Assembly (NCBI GenBank): GCA_902573465.1
Contig: CACGJX010000003.1
Location: 62,001-126,000, forward strand
From: an uncultured Pelagibacteraceae bacterium
GTDB lineage: Bacteria; Pseudomonadota; Alphaproteobacteria; Pelagibacterales; Pelagibacteraceae
Length of the DNA stretch: 64,000 nt
Reading direction: 5' to 3'
This document shows, piece by piece, positions 19,646 through 28,782 of the stretch. Position numbers and translations under genes: made by a program. Each line of letters opens with the position of its first letter. Within the stretch, counting starts at the first letter, position 1. The notes under the pieces were generated by a model that saw only the letters and a program-made list of their open reading frames with translations, ran no database searches and was not told the origin of the DNA.

Positions 19646-19876
19646 TTATAGAGACAGAAATATTCCAATTGAACCTAACAAAAGAACACAAAATGAAAAA
19701 ATAAAAATATTTTTTCTAAGCTCTTTGCCTTGTTCAGCCTCTAATTTTGACTTCAAAACATTGATATCAACTCTTCCAGTACTAATTTTCTTTGGATTTA
19801 AAGGCTTTTCAGAAACATTAATATCATTTGGGGTCTCGATATTATCAGTATTCTCTGTAAAGCCTTTAGATGTCAT
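19646..19876 (-). CDS. Small single-TM protein with DINVL motif (related to preceding)
   Basis: Likely start MTSKGF at 19876 (track start 19927); GRVDINVLKSKLEAEQGKELRKNIFIFSFCVLLLGSIGIFLSL. Confidence 0.6.
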   Translation of the reverse strand: MTSKGFTENTDNIETPNDINVSEKPLNPKKISTGRVDINVLKSKLEAEQGKELRKNIFIFSFCVLLLGSIGIFLSL

Positions 19877-19989
19877 AGTCCTATTAAAACATAATATCAA
19901 AAAAAAACAATTTTCTTGGAAGTTCAAACTGGGTCAATAATAAATTGACACATGTCCAATTTGGGTCTTTACTGCCCTTCTTATAATTT

Positions 19990-20967
19990 ATGAGCATCCA
20001 AGTAATAGATTTTTCAAAAACCCTTACTGATGATCAAGTCTATGAGTCTATTATGTCTCACTATTCTACTCTAAGCAAAGATTGGATATCTCATCAATGG
20101 AATTGGATGAATAATGTTTATGCATCATTTAATGATCATTACAAATATATGATAATAATTTCTTTAGTTGAAAAAACTCTTCAATTTTATGACCAAATGA
20201 ATATTCAATATTCTTATGAAGAATATTATTCGAAATCATATCTACAAATAGAGAAATTTAGTATTACTGAACTTTGTGAAAAATTAGATCTACCAAAAGA
20301 AACTGTTAGAAGGAAAGTTTTAGAACTGGAAAAAGAAGGGGTTATAACACGTAGTAAAAAAAAAATAATCATTGATAGGAAAGCATTTCCGTTTGTTAAA
20401 CCTGATAACCAAATAAAATTTTCAGCAAAATATATTTACTTAGTTTCACAAGCTTTAAATAAAGATAAAGTTTATACAAAAAAACTTGATCAAAAAACTA
20501 TTGAAAATATAATAAAAAAAAAATTTTCATTATCGTGGAGATGGTTTTATAGAATGCAGATTCCTTTAATTATAGGATATCATAAATTTTTTCAAGATTT
20601 GACAACTTTTCATATTTGGGGGACGATTTGCATGAATCAGGTTTTAAATGTTTCAAGCCAACTAAATTCAGATAACAAAAAAAATTCATTAGATTACTTT
20701 ACTACAAATAATATTCTCATAGAAAATTTTGGTATAAATACGGGTATTAGTGCAATGTCAATTTCCGATATGACAAAAATTCCCCGAGCAACAATAATTA
20801 GAAAGTGTAAATATTTAATAAAAGAAGATTTGATAAAGTTAAATGAAAAAAAACAATATGTACTAACTTCTATGAATTTTAGAAAAATTTTACCTTATCA
20901 AACAGAAATTTTTAAATACAAAGCTAAATTTATTCGTAAAGTTTTAAATCTTCTTGTAATTTCTTAA
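19990..20967 (+). CDS. Putative transcriptional regulator with two helix-turn-helix regions
   Basis: 325 aa; SITELCEKLDLPKETVRRKVLELEKEGVITRSKKK and SISDMTKIPRATIIRKCKYLIKEDLIKLNEKKQYVL. Confidence 0.65.
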   Translation: MSIQVIDFSKTLTDDQVYESIMSHYSTLSKDWISHQWNWMNNVYASFNDHYKYMIIISLVEKTLQFYDQMNIQYSYEEYYSKSYLQIEKFSITELCEKLDLPKETVRRKVLELEKEGVITRSKKKIIIDRKAFPFVKPDNQIKFSAKYIYLVSQALNKDKVYTKKLDQKTIENIIKKKFSLSWRWFYRMQIPLIIGYHKFFQDLTTFHIWGTICMNQVLNVSSQLNSDNKKNSLDYFTTNNILIENFGINTGISAMSISDMTKIPRATIIRKCKYLIKEDLIKLNEKKQYVLTSMNFRKILPYQTEIFKYKAKFIRKVLNLLVIS

Positions 20968-21006
20968 ATCTTTAATAAATTCTCTTAGAGTATTACACAG
21001 AAGGTC

Positions 21007-21858
21007 ATGGGAATAGTAACAACAATAGCGCCATTTGCGCTAGCTCTTATTATGTTAGGGCTTGGTGCCTCATTAACAGTAAAAGATTTCACAAGAGTTT
21101 TTAAGCATCCAAAAGAATTTTTTGTTGGTTTAATTTGTCAATTAGTTGTTCTTCCAGTTATTGGGTTTTTATTAATAATCATTTTAAAAACTCCTGTAGA
21201 GTTGGCATTAGGGGTAATGTTAATTGCAGCTGCACCTGGTGGAGTAACTTCAAATGTACTAACTAAATTTGCAGATGGCGATGTTGCACTTTCTATATCT
21301 CTTACTGCTTTTACTAGTTTAATAAGTATTGTTTCAGTTCCCTATATTGTTTTTTTATCAATTGATCTATTTGATGTTACTTACGTTAGAAAAGAAGTTT
21401 CAATGCTTGGTATATCATTAAAGATGTTTTTTGTTGTGACTGTGCCAGTAATAATTGGAATGATTTTTAGAAAATTTTTTAATGATTTTATAGAAAATAA
21501 TATGAAAATTATTGAGAAAATATCTATAGGATTATTTTCAATTGTTTTTATTGCTATCTATATTCAGGAATGGGATAGTATTATAATGTTCCTCACTACA
21601 GCAGGAACTATTGCTTTAGTTCTAAATATTTCCATGATGTTTATAGGTTTCTATGTTGCTAAATTTTTCGCATCAGGTGTTGCTCAACAAAGATGTATAT
21701 CTCTTGAATGTGGATTACAAAATGGAACGTTGGCTGTTTTTGTAGGAACACAGTTATTTGGTCAAAACATGACTTATATGGTTCCAACTGCAGCATATGC
21801 TTTGATTATGATGATGACTTCTGTTCTTTTTGTATTTTTTTTAAGAAGAAAAACTTAA
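21007..21858 (+). CDS. Bile acid:sodium symporter (BASS) family protein
   Basis: 283 aa; LALIMLGLGASLTVKDF, AAAPGGVTSNVLTKFADGDVALSISLTAFTSL, LECGLQNGTLA. Confidence 0.88.
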   Translation: MGIVTTIAPFALALIMLGLGASLTVKDFTRVFKHPKEFFVGLICQLVVLPVIGFLLIIILKTPVELALGVMLIAAAPGGVTSNVLTKFADGDVALSISLTAFTSLISIVSVPYIVFLSIDLFDVTYVRKEVSMLGISLKMFFVVTVPVIIGMIFRKFFNDFIENNMKIIEKISIGLFSIVFIAIYIQEWDSIIMFLTTAGTIALVLNISMMFIGFYVAKFFASGVAQQRCISLECGLQNGTLAVFVGTQLFGQNMTYMVPTAAYALIMMMTSVLFVFFLRRKT

Positions 21859-24299
21859 TTATTTTTAAAATTTGTTTGTTTTAAAGGTTTGTAGATCACC
21901 TCTATTGGATATTTTTTTTTCTCTACTTCAATAAATAAATCTTTTTTGTGAAGCTGATCATTTGAAATGTCATTATTAATATAACCAAATGCTAAATTTT
22001 TCCTAAAATTAAAAGAATAATTACCAGACGTTGATCTACCTATAATTTTATTTTCTAAATAAATAGGCTCATCATGTAGCAATAATGGCTCACCTGGTTT
22101 GCTATCTTTTAAATTAAACATTGCAAATCTACTTTTAATTTTTTCTTTTTTAATTTTTTCTAAAGCTTTTTTGCCAATAAATTCATCCTTTTTTTTATAG
22201 CTAATTGTGAAATCTAAACCTGCTTGATATTGATTTTCCTCTGGTGAAATATCGTGTCCCCAATGTAAAAATCCACTTTCCATTCGCATAATATCCATGG
22301 CGTGCATACCACAATTAGAGAGGTTAAAATCTTTACCTTTATTAATCAGTAATTCATAAATTTTTTTAGCATCTTTAGATTTAACGTATAATTCGTAACC
22401 TAATTCTCCAACATATGACAATCTTTGAGTCCAAATTTTAATTCCTTCAATAGTGATATATTTTGCTGTACTAAATCTAAAATTATCATTTTCAAAATTA
22501 TCTTTTGAAATTGATTTCATTAAAGCTCTACTTTTTGGTCCAAAAACTCCAAAAACACAATAATCATCAGTAACGTCTTTTAACTCAACATCTTTTGCAA
22601 GGTGTTTATTTATATGAAATTTGTCTCTTTCTCGCGTAGCTGCAGAGCTTATTATTCTAAAGTGATCTTTATCGATACAAACAACTGTTAGATCTGTTTC
22701 AATACCACCATCAGGATTTAACATATGTGTATAAACACATTTTCCAATCTCATTTTTAATATTAGCTGTGCAAATTTTTTGTAATTCTCTATGAGCCTGA
22801 TTAGATTTTATCTCAAATTTCGAAAAAGGAGTTAAATCAAATAAACCAACATTTTTTATAGTATTATTTGTTTCATATTCTGCTGAAGGGTACCAATTTT
22901 GGTAATCATAACTGTATTCATACTCTGTTTTTTCTCCATCTAAAGCAAACCACATTGGTCTTTCGTATCCACCAGAAACACCAAAACACGCCCCGAAACT
23001 TTTTAGTTCTTCGTGATATGGAAGTGTTTTTATATTTCTAGAGGTTTTATGTTGTTTAAAAGGCCAATGCATGCCATATAAATCTCCTAACGACTCCGTA
23101 ATTCTTTTTTTAATAAAACCTAACTCAGAGTGAAATTTTTGAAATCTTTTTATGTCATAACAGAAAATATCCTCATTTATATGTCCATTGATTAACCACT
23201 CAGCTGTAACTTTACCAACGCCTCCTCCACTTCCAATTCCAATACTATTTAAACCACAACATACAAAAAAGTTTTTTACTTCTGGCACTTCTCCAAGCAA
23301 TGTATTTGTATCTGGAGTAAATGACTCTGGACCTGAAAAAAATTTTCTAATTCCTGCTGTTTCTAAAACTGGAAATCTTTTAATTGCTGTAGCTAAATAA
23401 GGCTCAAAATGCTCAAAATTTTCTTGAAATTCTCCAAAGGAAAAATCCTCTGGAACTTTATTAATTTTATCCCATGCTGGGATTGATTTAGACTCAAAAA
23501 TTCCAACTAATATTTTTCCAGCATCTTCTTTTATATAAGTTCTGTTATCAAAGTCTCTTATCACTGGTAAAGTTTTAGAAAGATTTTCAATTGGCTCAGT
23601 AATTATATAAAAGTGCTCTGCTGGATAAAGAGGAATGCTTACTCCAGCTTTTTCTCCAATTTGGCGTGACCACATTCCTGATGCTAAAACTATATACTCA
23701 CAATCAATTTTTTGACCATTTACTTTTACACCAGAAATTTTTCCATTTTTACTTATAATCTCATCAACGGGGGATTTTTCAAAAATCTTTGCCCCTTCCA
23801 TTCTTGCTGCTTTTGCTAACATATGTGTTACACCAGAAGGATCTGCAGCACCGTCGCCTGGCATCAAAATTCCTCCTAAAACTTCATCAGTATTTACAAT
23901 TGGATAATCTTTTTTAATTTGTTCTTTATCTAAAATTCTAACATCAACATCAAAAAGTTGTGCAGTTGTTGCTTGTCTTTGAAGCTCTTGCCATCTACCT
24001 TTGTTTTCTGCAATTGAAAGAGCACCATTCAATCTTAACCCAGCTGAATGATCAACTTTCTTTTCAAGTTCTTTATAAAGATCCAAAGTATATTTTCTAA
24101 TTTTGGTAATTGCTGCTGAGGGGCCTAATTGACTTACTAATCCAGCTGCATGCCAAGTCGTGCCTGATGTTAACTGATCTCTTTCTAAAAGGATTGTATC
24201 TTTCCAACCAAATTTAGCTAAATGATAAGCGACTGAGCAACCTACCACTCCACCTCCGATAACAACAACTTTGGTGCTACTTGGAAGTTTTTTTTCCAT
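21855..24299 (-). CDS. FAD-dependent oxidoreductase with GcvT-like C-terminal domain (dimethylglycine/sarcosine dehydrogenase-like)
   Basis: 814 aa; VVVIGGGVVGCSVAYHLAKFGWKDTILLERDQLTSGTTWHAAGL; C-terminal aminomethyltransferase region GELGYELYV, MDIMRMESGFLHWGHDISPEENQYQAGLDF. Confidence 0.88.
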   Translation of the reverse strand: MEKKLPSSTKVVVIGGGVVGCSVAYHLAKFGWKDTILLERDQLTSGTTWHAAGLVSQLGPSAAITKIRKYTLDLYKELEKKVDHSAGLRLNGALSIAENKGRWQELQRQATTAQLFDVDVRILDKEQIKKDYPIVNTDEVLGGILMPGDGAADPSGVTHMLAKAARMEGAKIFEKSPVDEIISKNGKISGVKVNGQKIDCEYIVLASGMWSRQIGEKAGVSIPLYPAEHFYIITEPIENLSKTLPVIRDFDNRTYIKEDAGKILVGIFESKSIPAWDKINKVPEDFSFGEFQENFEHFEPYLATAIKRFPVLETAGIRKFFSGPESFTPDTNTLLGEVPEVKNFFVCCGLNSIGIGSGGGVGKVTAEWLINGHINEDIFCYDIKRFQKFHSELGFIKKRITESLGDLYGMHWPFKQHKTSRNIKTLPYHEELKSFGACFGVSGGYERPMWFALDGEKTEYEYSYDYQNWYPSAEYETNNTIKNVGLFDLTPFSKFEIKSNQAHRELQKICTANIKNEIGKCVYTHMLNPDGGIETDLTVVCIDKDHFRIISSAATRERDKFHINKHLAKDVELKDVTDDYCVFGVFGPKSRALMKSISKDNFENDNFRFSTAKYITIEGIKIWTQRLSYVGELGYELYVKSKDAKKIYELLINKGKDFNLSNCGMHAMDIMRMESGFLHWGHDISPEENQYQAGLDFTISYKKKDEFIGKKALEKIKKEKIKSRFAMFNLKDSKPGEPLLLHDEPIYLENKIIGRSTSGNYSFNFRKNLAFGYINNDISNDQLHKKDLFIEVEKKKYPIEVIYKPLKQTNFKNN

Positions 24300-24303
24300 C
24301 TAA

Positions 24304-25422
24304 TTAATTTTTGATTGCATCTCCTGGGTTAACATATTCATGTCCAAAAACATCTGCAACAGCTTTATAAGTCACATGACCCTTATGAACATTTAATCCT
24401 GCTAAAAAATTTTTATCTTCACCAAGAGCTTTTTGATAACCTTTATTGGCTAATTTGACTAAATAAGGAAGTGTTGCTTTGTTTAATGCAATAGTTGAAG
24501 TTCTAGGAACCCCTCCTGGCATATTAGCTACACAATAATGAACAACATTATCAACTATAAAAGTTGGATCATTAAAAGTTGTCGGTTTACTTGTTTCTAC
24601 ACAACCACCTTGATCAATCGCAACGTCAACAATAACAGAGCCTCTTTTCATCAATTTTAACATATCTTTAGTGACTAATTTAGGCGCCTCCGCTCCGGGG
24701 ATTAAAACTCCTCCTACTATTAAATCTGCCTCGGCTACTAACTTTTTTAAATCTATCTTATCACTTTGTTCTGGAATAATTTTATCTCCAAACATTTCAA
24801 CTAATTGTTTTAGTCTTGCTTCTGATTTATCTACAACATGAACTTTTGCTTTCATACCAGTTGCTATAGTTGCAGCATTTTCTCCTACTACACCTCCACC
24901 TAAAATTAAAACGTTGGCTGGTTCACCACCAGGAGCTCCACCCAATAATACTCCTCTACCTTTTTGGTTTTTTTCTAAACAATGTGCTCCTGCTTGAACT
25001 GACATACGTCCTGCTACAGCACTCATCGGTGCAAGTAAAGGAAGCCTTCCATTATCATCAGTGATGGTTTCATAAGCTATATTTATACTTTTTGATTTTA
25101 CTAAACCCTCCGTCAATTCTTTGGCAGCGGCCAGATGTAAATAAGTATATACGATTTGATTTTCTTTAATCATTTCAACCTCAACTTTTTGAGGTTCTTT
25201 AACTTTGACAATTATTTCTGAGTCATTAAAAATGTCATTAGCTTTTTCTATAATTTTTGCACCAGCATTTTTGTACTGTTCGTTGTCAAAACCTGCTTCA
25301 AAACCTCCATTGTTTTCGACTAGCACTTCATGTCCTTCAGAGACGAGAGTTTTTACACTATCTGGGGTTAAGCCTATTCTATTTTCTTGAGGTTTAATTT
25401 CTTTAGGTACGCCAATTCTCAT
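24304..25422 (-). CDS. ald: Alanine dehydrogenase
   Basis: 372 aa; MRIGVPKEIKPQENRIGLTPDSV, LGGGVVGENAATIATGMKAKVHVVDKS, VHYCVANMPGGVPRTSTIALNKATLPY. Confidence 0.93.
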   Translation of the reverse strand: MRIGVPKEIKPQENRIGLTPDSVKTLVSEGHEVLVENNGGFEAGFDNEQYKNAGAKIIEKANDIFNDSEIIVKVKEPQKVEVEMIKENQIVYTYLHLAAAKELTEGLVKSKSINIAYETITDDNGRLPLLAPMSAVAGRMSVQAGAHCLEKNQKGRGVLLGGAPGGEPANVLILGGGVVGENAATIATGMKAKVHVVDKSEARLKQLVEMFGDKIIPEQSDKIDLKKLVAEADLIVGGVLIPGAEAPKLVTKDMLKLMKRGSVIVDVAIDQGGCVETSKPTTFNDPTFIVDNVVHYCVANMPGGVPRTSTIALNKATLPYLVKLANKGYQKALGEDKNFLAGLNVHKGHVTYKAVADVFGHEYVNPGDAIKN

Positions 25423-25431
25423 TAACGAAAT

Positions 25432-26778
25432 TTAGTTCTTTTTACTTTTTGCGTAATTAGTTATTCCAGTTCTAAGTTTTTCTATAATTTCATCAATATG
25501 TTTTTTTTCACAAATAAACATCGGTGCTATAATTAAACAATCACCAGTGGCTTTAAAATTTACTCCGGCATCATAACAATGTTTAAAAGTAGCTAAGCCT
25601 GCTTTACCAGGTCTACCATCAGTTTTAATATCAATACCACCCATCATTCCATAGCCTCTAATGTTATCGACTACATCAATATCTTTTAGAGAAAATAAAC
25701 CTTCTTGGAAGTAAGGAGCAAGTTCTTTTGCTCTATTGAAAATATCTTCTTTTTCAAAAATATCTTGAACAGCTAATGCTGCTGCAACAGAAACTGGTAT
25801 TCCTGAATACGTGTAACCATGAAATAATTCTATCGCACCTTTTGGAGAATTATCCATAACGGCATCGTAAATTTCTTCTTTACAAGCAACTACACCAAAT
25901 GGAACTATCCCATTGGTTGTTGCTTTTGCCATAGTCATTATGTCAGGTGTTACACCAAACTCTTGAGCTCCAAAAGCTGAGCCAGTTCTTCCCCATCCAG
26001 TAATAACTTCATCAAAAATCAAAAGTATTTTATGTTTATCACAAAGTTCTCTTAATCTTTGTAAATATCCAACTGGTGGAACTAAAGTTCCTGTTGAACC
26101 AGCAATTGGCTCAACAATACAAGCTGCAATATTTTCTGAACCAAAATTAGTACAAATTCTTTCTAAGTCATTAGCAATTTCAGCACCTGTTTCAGGTTGA
26201 CCTGATATAAATTTATGTTCATCTAAATGTGTATGTCTCATATGAACAACACCTGGCATCAAAACACTTGCATAAGCTTTAACATTATTAATCATGCCAC
26301 CTACTGATGTTGCTCCAATATTCATCCCATGATATGCACGTTCTCTTCCAACAAATCTAAATCTTTGTCCTTCACCTCTTGCTTTATGGTAAGCAATACT
26401 AATTTTGATCGCTGTTTCAACTGCAGTAGACCCACAGATTGTATAAAATATTTTATTTAAATTTCCTGGTGTATGTTTTGAAATTCTAGTCGCTAATTCA
26501 AAAGATCCCCCAAATCCTTGTTGGAAGGGTTGACAATAATCTAAAGTTTGTAATTGATTTGTTATTGCCTCAATAATTTCTTTTCTACCATGTCCTAAAG
26601 GATTGCAGAATAATCCTGAGCTAGCATCAATTTGGGTTTTACCTTGGTGATTTTTTAAATATACACCTTTTGCCTCCACTATAAGTTTTGGATTTTCTTT
26701 AAAATCTTTATTAGATGTAAATGGCATCCAATGTTCATTTAAAGAATTAGGTACAGATGTTCTTTTTTCTGAGCTCAT
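25432..26778 (-). CDS. Class III pyridoxal-phosphate aminotransferase (omega-amino acid/taurine-pyruvate-type)
   Basis: 448 aa; LIFDEVITGWGRTGSAFGAQEFGVTPDIMTMAKATTNG, KAMGIVP context; divergent from taurine-type transporter. Confidence 0.85.
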   Translation of the reverse strand: MSSEKRTSVPNSLNEHWMPFTSNKDFKENPKLIVEAKGVYLKNHQGKTQIDASSGLFCNPLGHGRKEIIEAITNQLQTLDYCQPFQQGFGGSFELATRISKHTPGNLNKIFYTICGSTAVETAIKISIAYHKARGEGQRFRFVGRERAYHGMNIGATSVGGMINNVKAYASVLMPGVVHMRHTHLDEHKFISGQPETGAEIANDLERICTNFGSENIAACIVEPIAGSTGTLVPPVGYLQRLRELCDKHKILLIFDEVITGWGRTGSAFGAQEFGVTPDIMTMAKATTNGIVPFGVVACKEEIYDAVMDNSPKGAIELFHGYTYSGIPVSVAAALAVQDIFEKEDIFNRAKELAPYFQEGLFSLKDIDVVDNIRGYGMMGGIDIKTDGRPGKAGLATFKHCYDAGVNFKATGDCLIIAPMFICEKKHIDEIIEKLRTGITNYAKSKKN

Positions 26779-26851
26779 TTTAAAAATTTATAAATGGTTA
26801 ATTAATGAATCCTTAGACTAATTAAGACTAATAAACCACCAAAATAATTGT

Positions 26852-26868
26852 CACAACTTCAAGTTGTG
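26852..26868. promoter_or_regulatory. 17-bp palindrome CACAACTT-C-AAGTTGTG, candidate operator between divergent aminotransferase and tauA-like genes
   Basis: Perfect 8-bp arms with 1-nt centre in a 143-nt divergent intergenic region. Confidence 0.55.
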
Positions 26869-26954
26869 TAACTAGAATGAGCATTTTTTTGTTTTACATA
26901 TAGGTCAAATTAATCTTAAAATTGGAACATATAAATAAACAAGGAAGAGGAAAA

Positions 26955-27896
26955 ATGAAAAAAATAATTAGTTTTATTCTTGGATGTTTTGTTGCTCTTA
27001 ATCTTTCAATTTCAGTTGCTAATTCAGCAGCTAATGAAGTTAGAGTTGCATACTTCTTAGAGTGGCCAAGCCCAAATTTAGAGGATATGATGAAGAAAAA
27101 CTTCGCTAAGGCTTTAGGGGTTCCTGTTAAGTGGACAAACTTTACTAACGGTGGTGCAATGACTGATGCTATGTTAGCAGGAGATATTGATATCTCTTAC
27201 TCTCAAGGTTTAGTTCCATTCATTAATGCTGTTAAATCTAAAGCACCTATCAAACTTGTAGATATTGCTATGGAATACGGAATGGGTGGTACAACATGTG
27301 TAACATCTAATGCTTCGGGTATTACAAAGGCTAACGCTACTGAACTTGAAGGTAAAAAAGTTGCTGTTCCACTAGGTACAATGGCTGAATACGTTTTTGA
27401 CGAAAGTATGAAAGTTGTTGGTGCGGACAGAAAAAAAATGGATATCATTCAAATGGACCCAGAAGAAGGTGCTGCTGCTTTAGTAAGCGGTGATGTTGTA
27501 ATGGCATGTTTATTTGGTGGTAACTCAATTAAAGCTGCAACTGCAGTTGGATCTAGATTACTTACAGTACAGGAAGCTAGAGACGCAGGTATCTTAGGTA
27601 TTGATATCACTTCAGTAACTACTAAGTTTATGAAGGAAAATCCAGGTATGCTAAGAACTTTTATTGAAGTAACACATGAGGCTAATGCGAGATATAGAGC
27701 TGGTAAAAGCGATATGAACTCAATGTCAAAAGCTTCTGAAATGAAAGTTGCTGATATGAAAGAAACTTTAAGTGGCTTTAAATTTCTAACACCAGAGGAA
27801 ACTAAACAATCTATGGAAAGTGGAAATCTTGATGCATTCTTAAAAGGAATGGGAACACCAAGAGGAAACGTAGATACTAGTTTCTTACCTTTATAA
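26955..27896 (+). CDS. tauA: Taurine/aliphatic sulfonate-type ABC transporter substrate-binding protein
   Basis: Start moved to 26955 (track 26922) after aaggaagagg-aaaa RBS; MKKIISFILGCFVALNLSISVANSA signal peptide; EVRVAYFLEWPSPN, TNFTNGGAMTDAMLAGDIDISYSQG. Confidence 0.8.
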   Translation: MKKIISFILGCFVALNLSISVANSAANEVRVAYFLEWPSPNLEDMMKKNFAKALGVPVKWTNFTNGGAMTDAMLAGDIDISYSQGLVPFINAVKSKAPIKLVDIAMEYGMGGTTCVTSNASGITKANATELEGKKVAVPLGTMAEYVFDESMKVVGADRKKMDIIQMDPEEGAAALVSGDVVMACLFGGNSIKAATAVGSRLLTVQEARDAGILGIDITSVTTKFMKENPGMLRTFIEVTHEANARYRAGKSDMNSMSKASEMKVADMKETLSGFKFLTPEETKQSMESGNLDAFLKGMGTPRGNVDTSFLPL

Positions 27897-27917
27897 TTTA
27901 AGGATAATTTAAATTTT

Positions 27918-27957
27918 AATAGGCACCAATTGTAATAAATTGGTGCCTATTTTTTTA
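27918..27957 (+). terminator. Intrinsic terminator/attenuator between substrate-binding protein and ATPase genes
   Basis: AATAGGCACCAATT-gtaata-AATTGGTGCCTATT, 14-bp perfect stem, followed by TTTTTT. Confidence 0.9.
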
Positions 27958-27984
27958 TTAAAAATTCAAATATAAAGTCTCTTT

Positions 27985-28782
27985 ATGAGTGATTTAGTTT
28001 CACAAAATCTAAATATGATTTTTAAAACTCCTAAAGGAGAAACTGTTCACGCATTAAAAGATTTAAATTTTACTCTCAAAAAAGGAGAGCTTCTTACGGT
28101 TCTTGGGCCATCTGGTTGTGGAAAGACCACATTACTAAATATTACTGCAGGATTTATTAGACCAACTTCAGGAAGTATTACACTGAATAATAAAGAAATT
28201 GATGGACCAGGAGTTGAGCGAGGAATGGTTTTTCAGCAAGGTGCTTTATTTGAATGGCTAACGGTTTCTGAAAATGTCAACTTTGGATTAAGAATGAAAA
28301 AAGAAGATCCAGTCGAAACTCAAAAAAAAGTTGATGAATGGTTAGAGATAGTTGGATTAAAGGGTTTTGGGAATACACCAACTTATCAATTATCTGGAGG
28401 AATGCAGCAAAGAGTTGCCCTTGCAAGATGTTTAATCAATAACCCAGATTTGATTTTAATGGATGAACCATTAGGAGCTCTTGATGCTCTTACAAGAGAA
28501 AAAATGCAGTCCCTAGTTTTAAAAATTTGGAAAGAGACAGGTAAAACAATTATTCTTATTACTCATTCAGTTGAAGAGGCCTTGCTTCTTGGGGAAAGAT
28601 TGTATGTGATGGCTCCAAGACCAGGAAGGATACATAAAGAATATAATCTGCCGTTCGCTTCAATGGGATTAAAAGAAGATTTACGTGAAATTAAAAAAAA
28701 CAAAGAGTTTTCTCAAAAACGAGAGGAAATCCTTGAAATGATCTGGAACATGGAAGAGGAAATTATGGGGAAAGATAATTAG
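27985..28782 (+). CDS. tauB: Taurine-type ABC transporter ATP-binding protein
   Basis: 265 aa; Walker A GPSGCGKTT, signature LSGGMQQRVALARC, LILMDEPLGALDALTREKMQ. Confidence 0.85.
   Translation: MSDLVSQNLNMIFKTPKGETVHALKDLNFTLKKGELLTVLGPSGCGKTTLLNITAGFIRPTSGSITLNNKEIDGPGVERGMVFQQGALFEWLTVSENVNFGLRMKKEDPVETQKKVDEWLEIVGLKGFGNTPTYQLSGGMQQRVALARCLINNPDLILMDEPLGALDALTREKMQSLVLKIWKETGKTIILITHSVEEALLLGERLYVMAPRPGRIHKEYNLPFASMGLKEDLREIKKNKEFSQKREEILEMIWNMEEEIMGKDN

Noticed and set aside
24870-25390. Two antisense ORFs within alanine dehydrogenase
   Set aside because: Coding strand is unambiguous (Ald motifs); the antisense translations are low-complexity Leu/His/Ser-rich.
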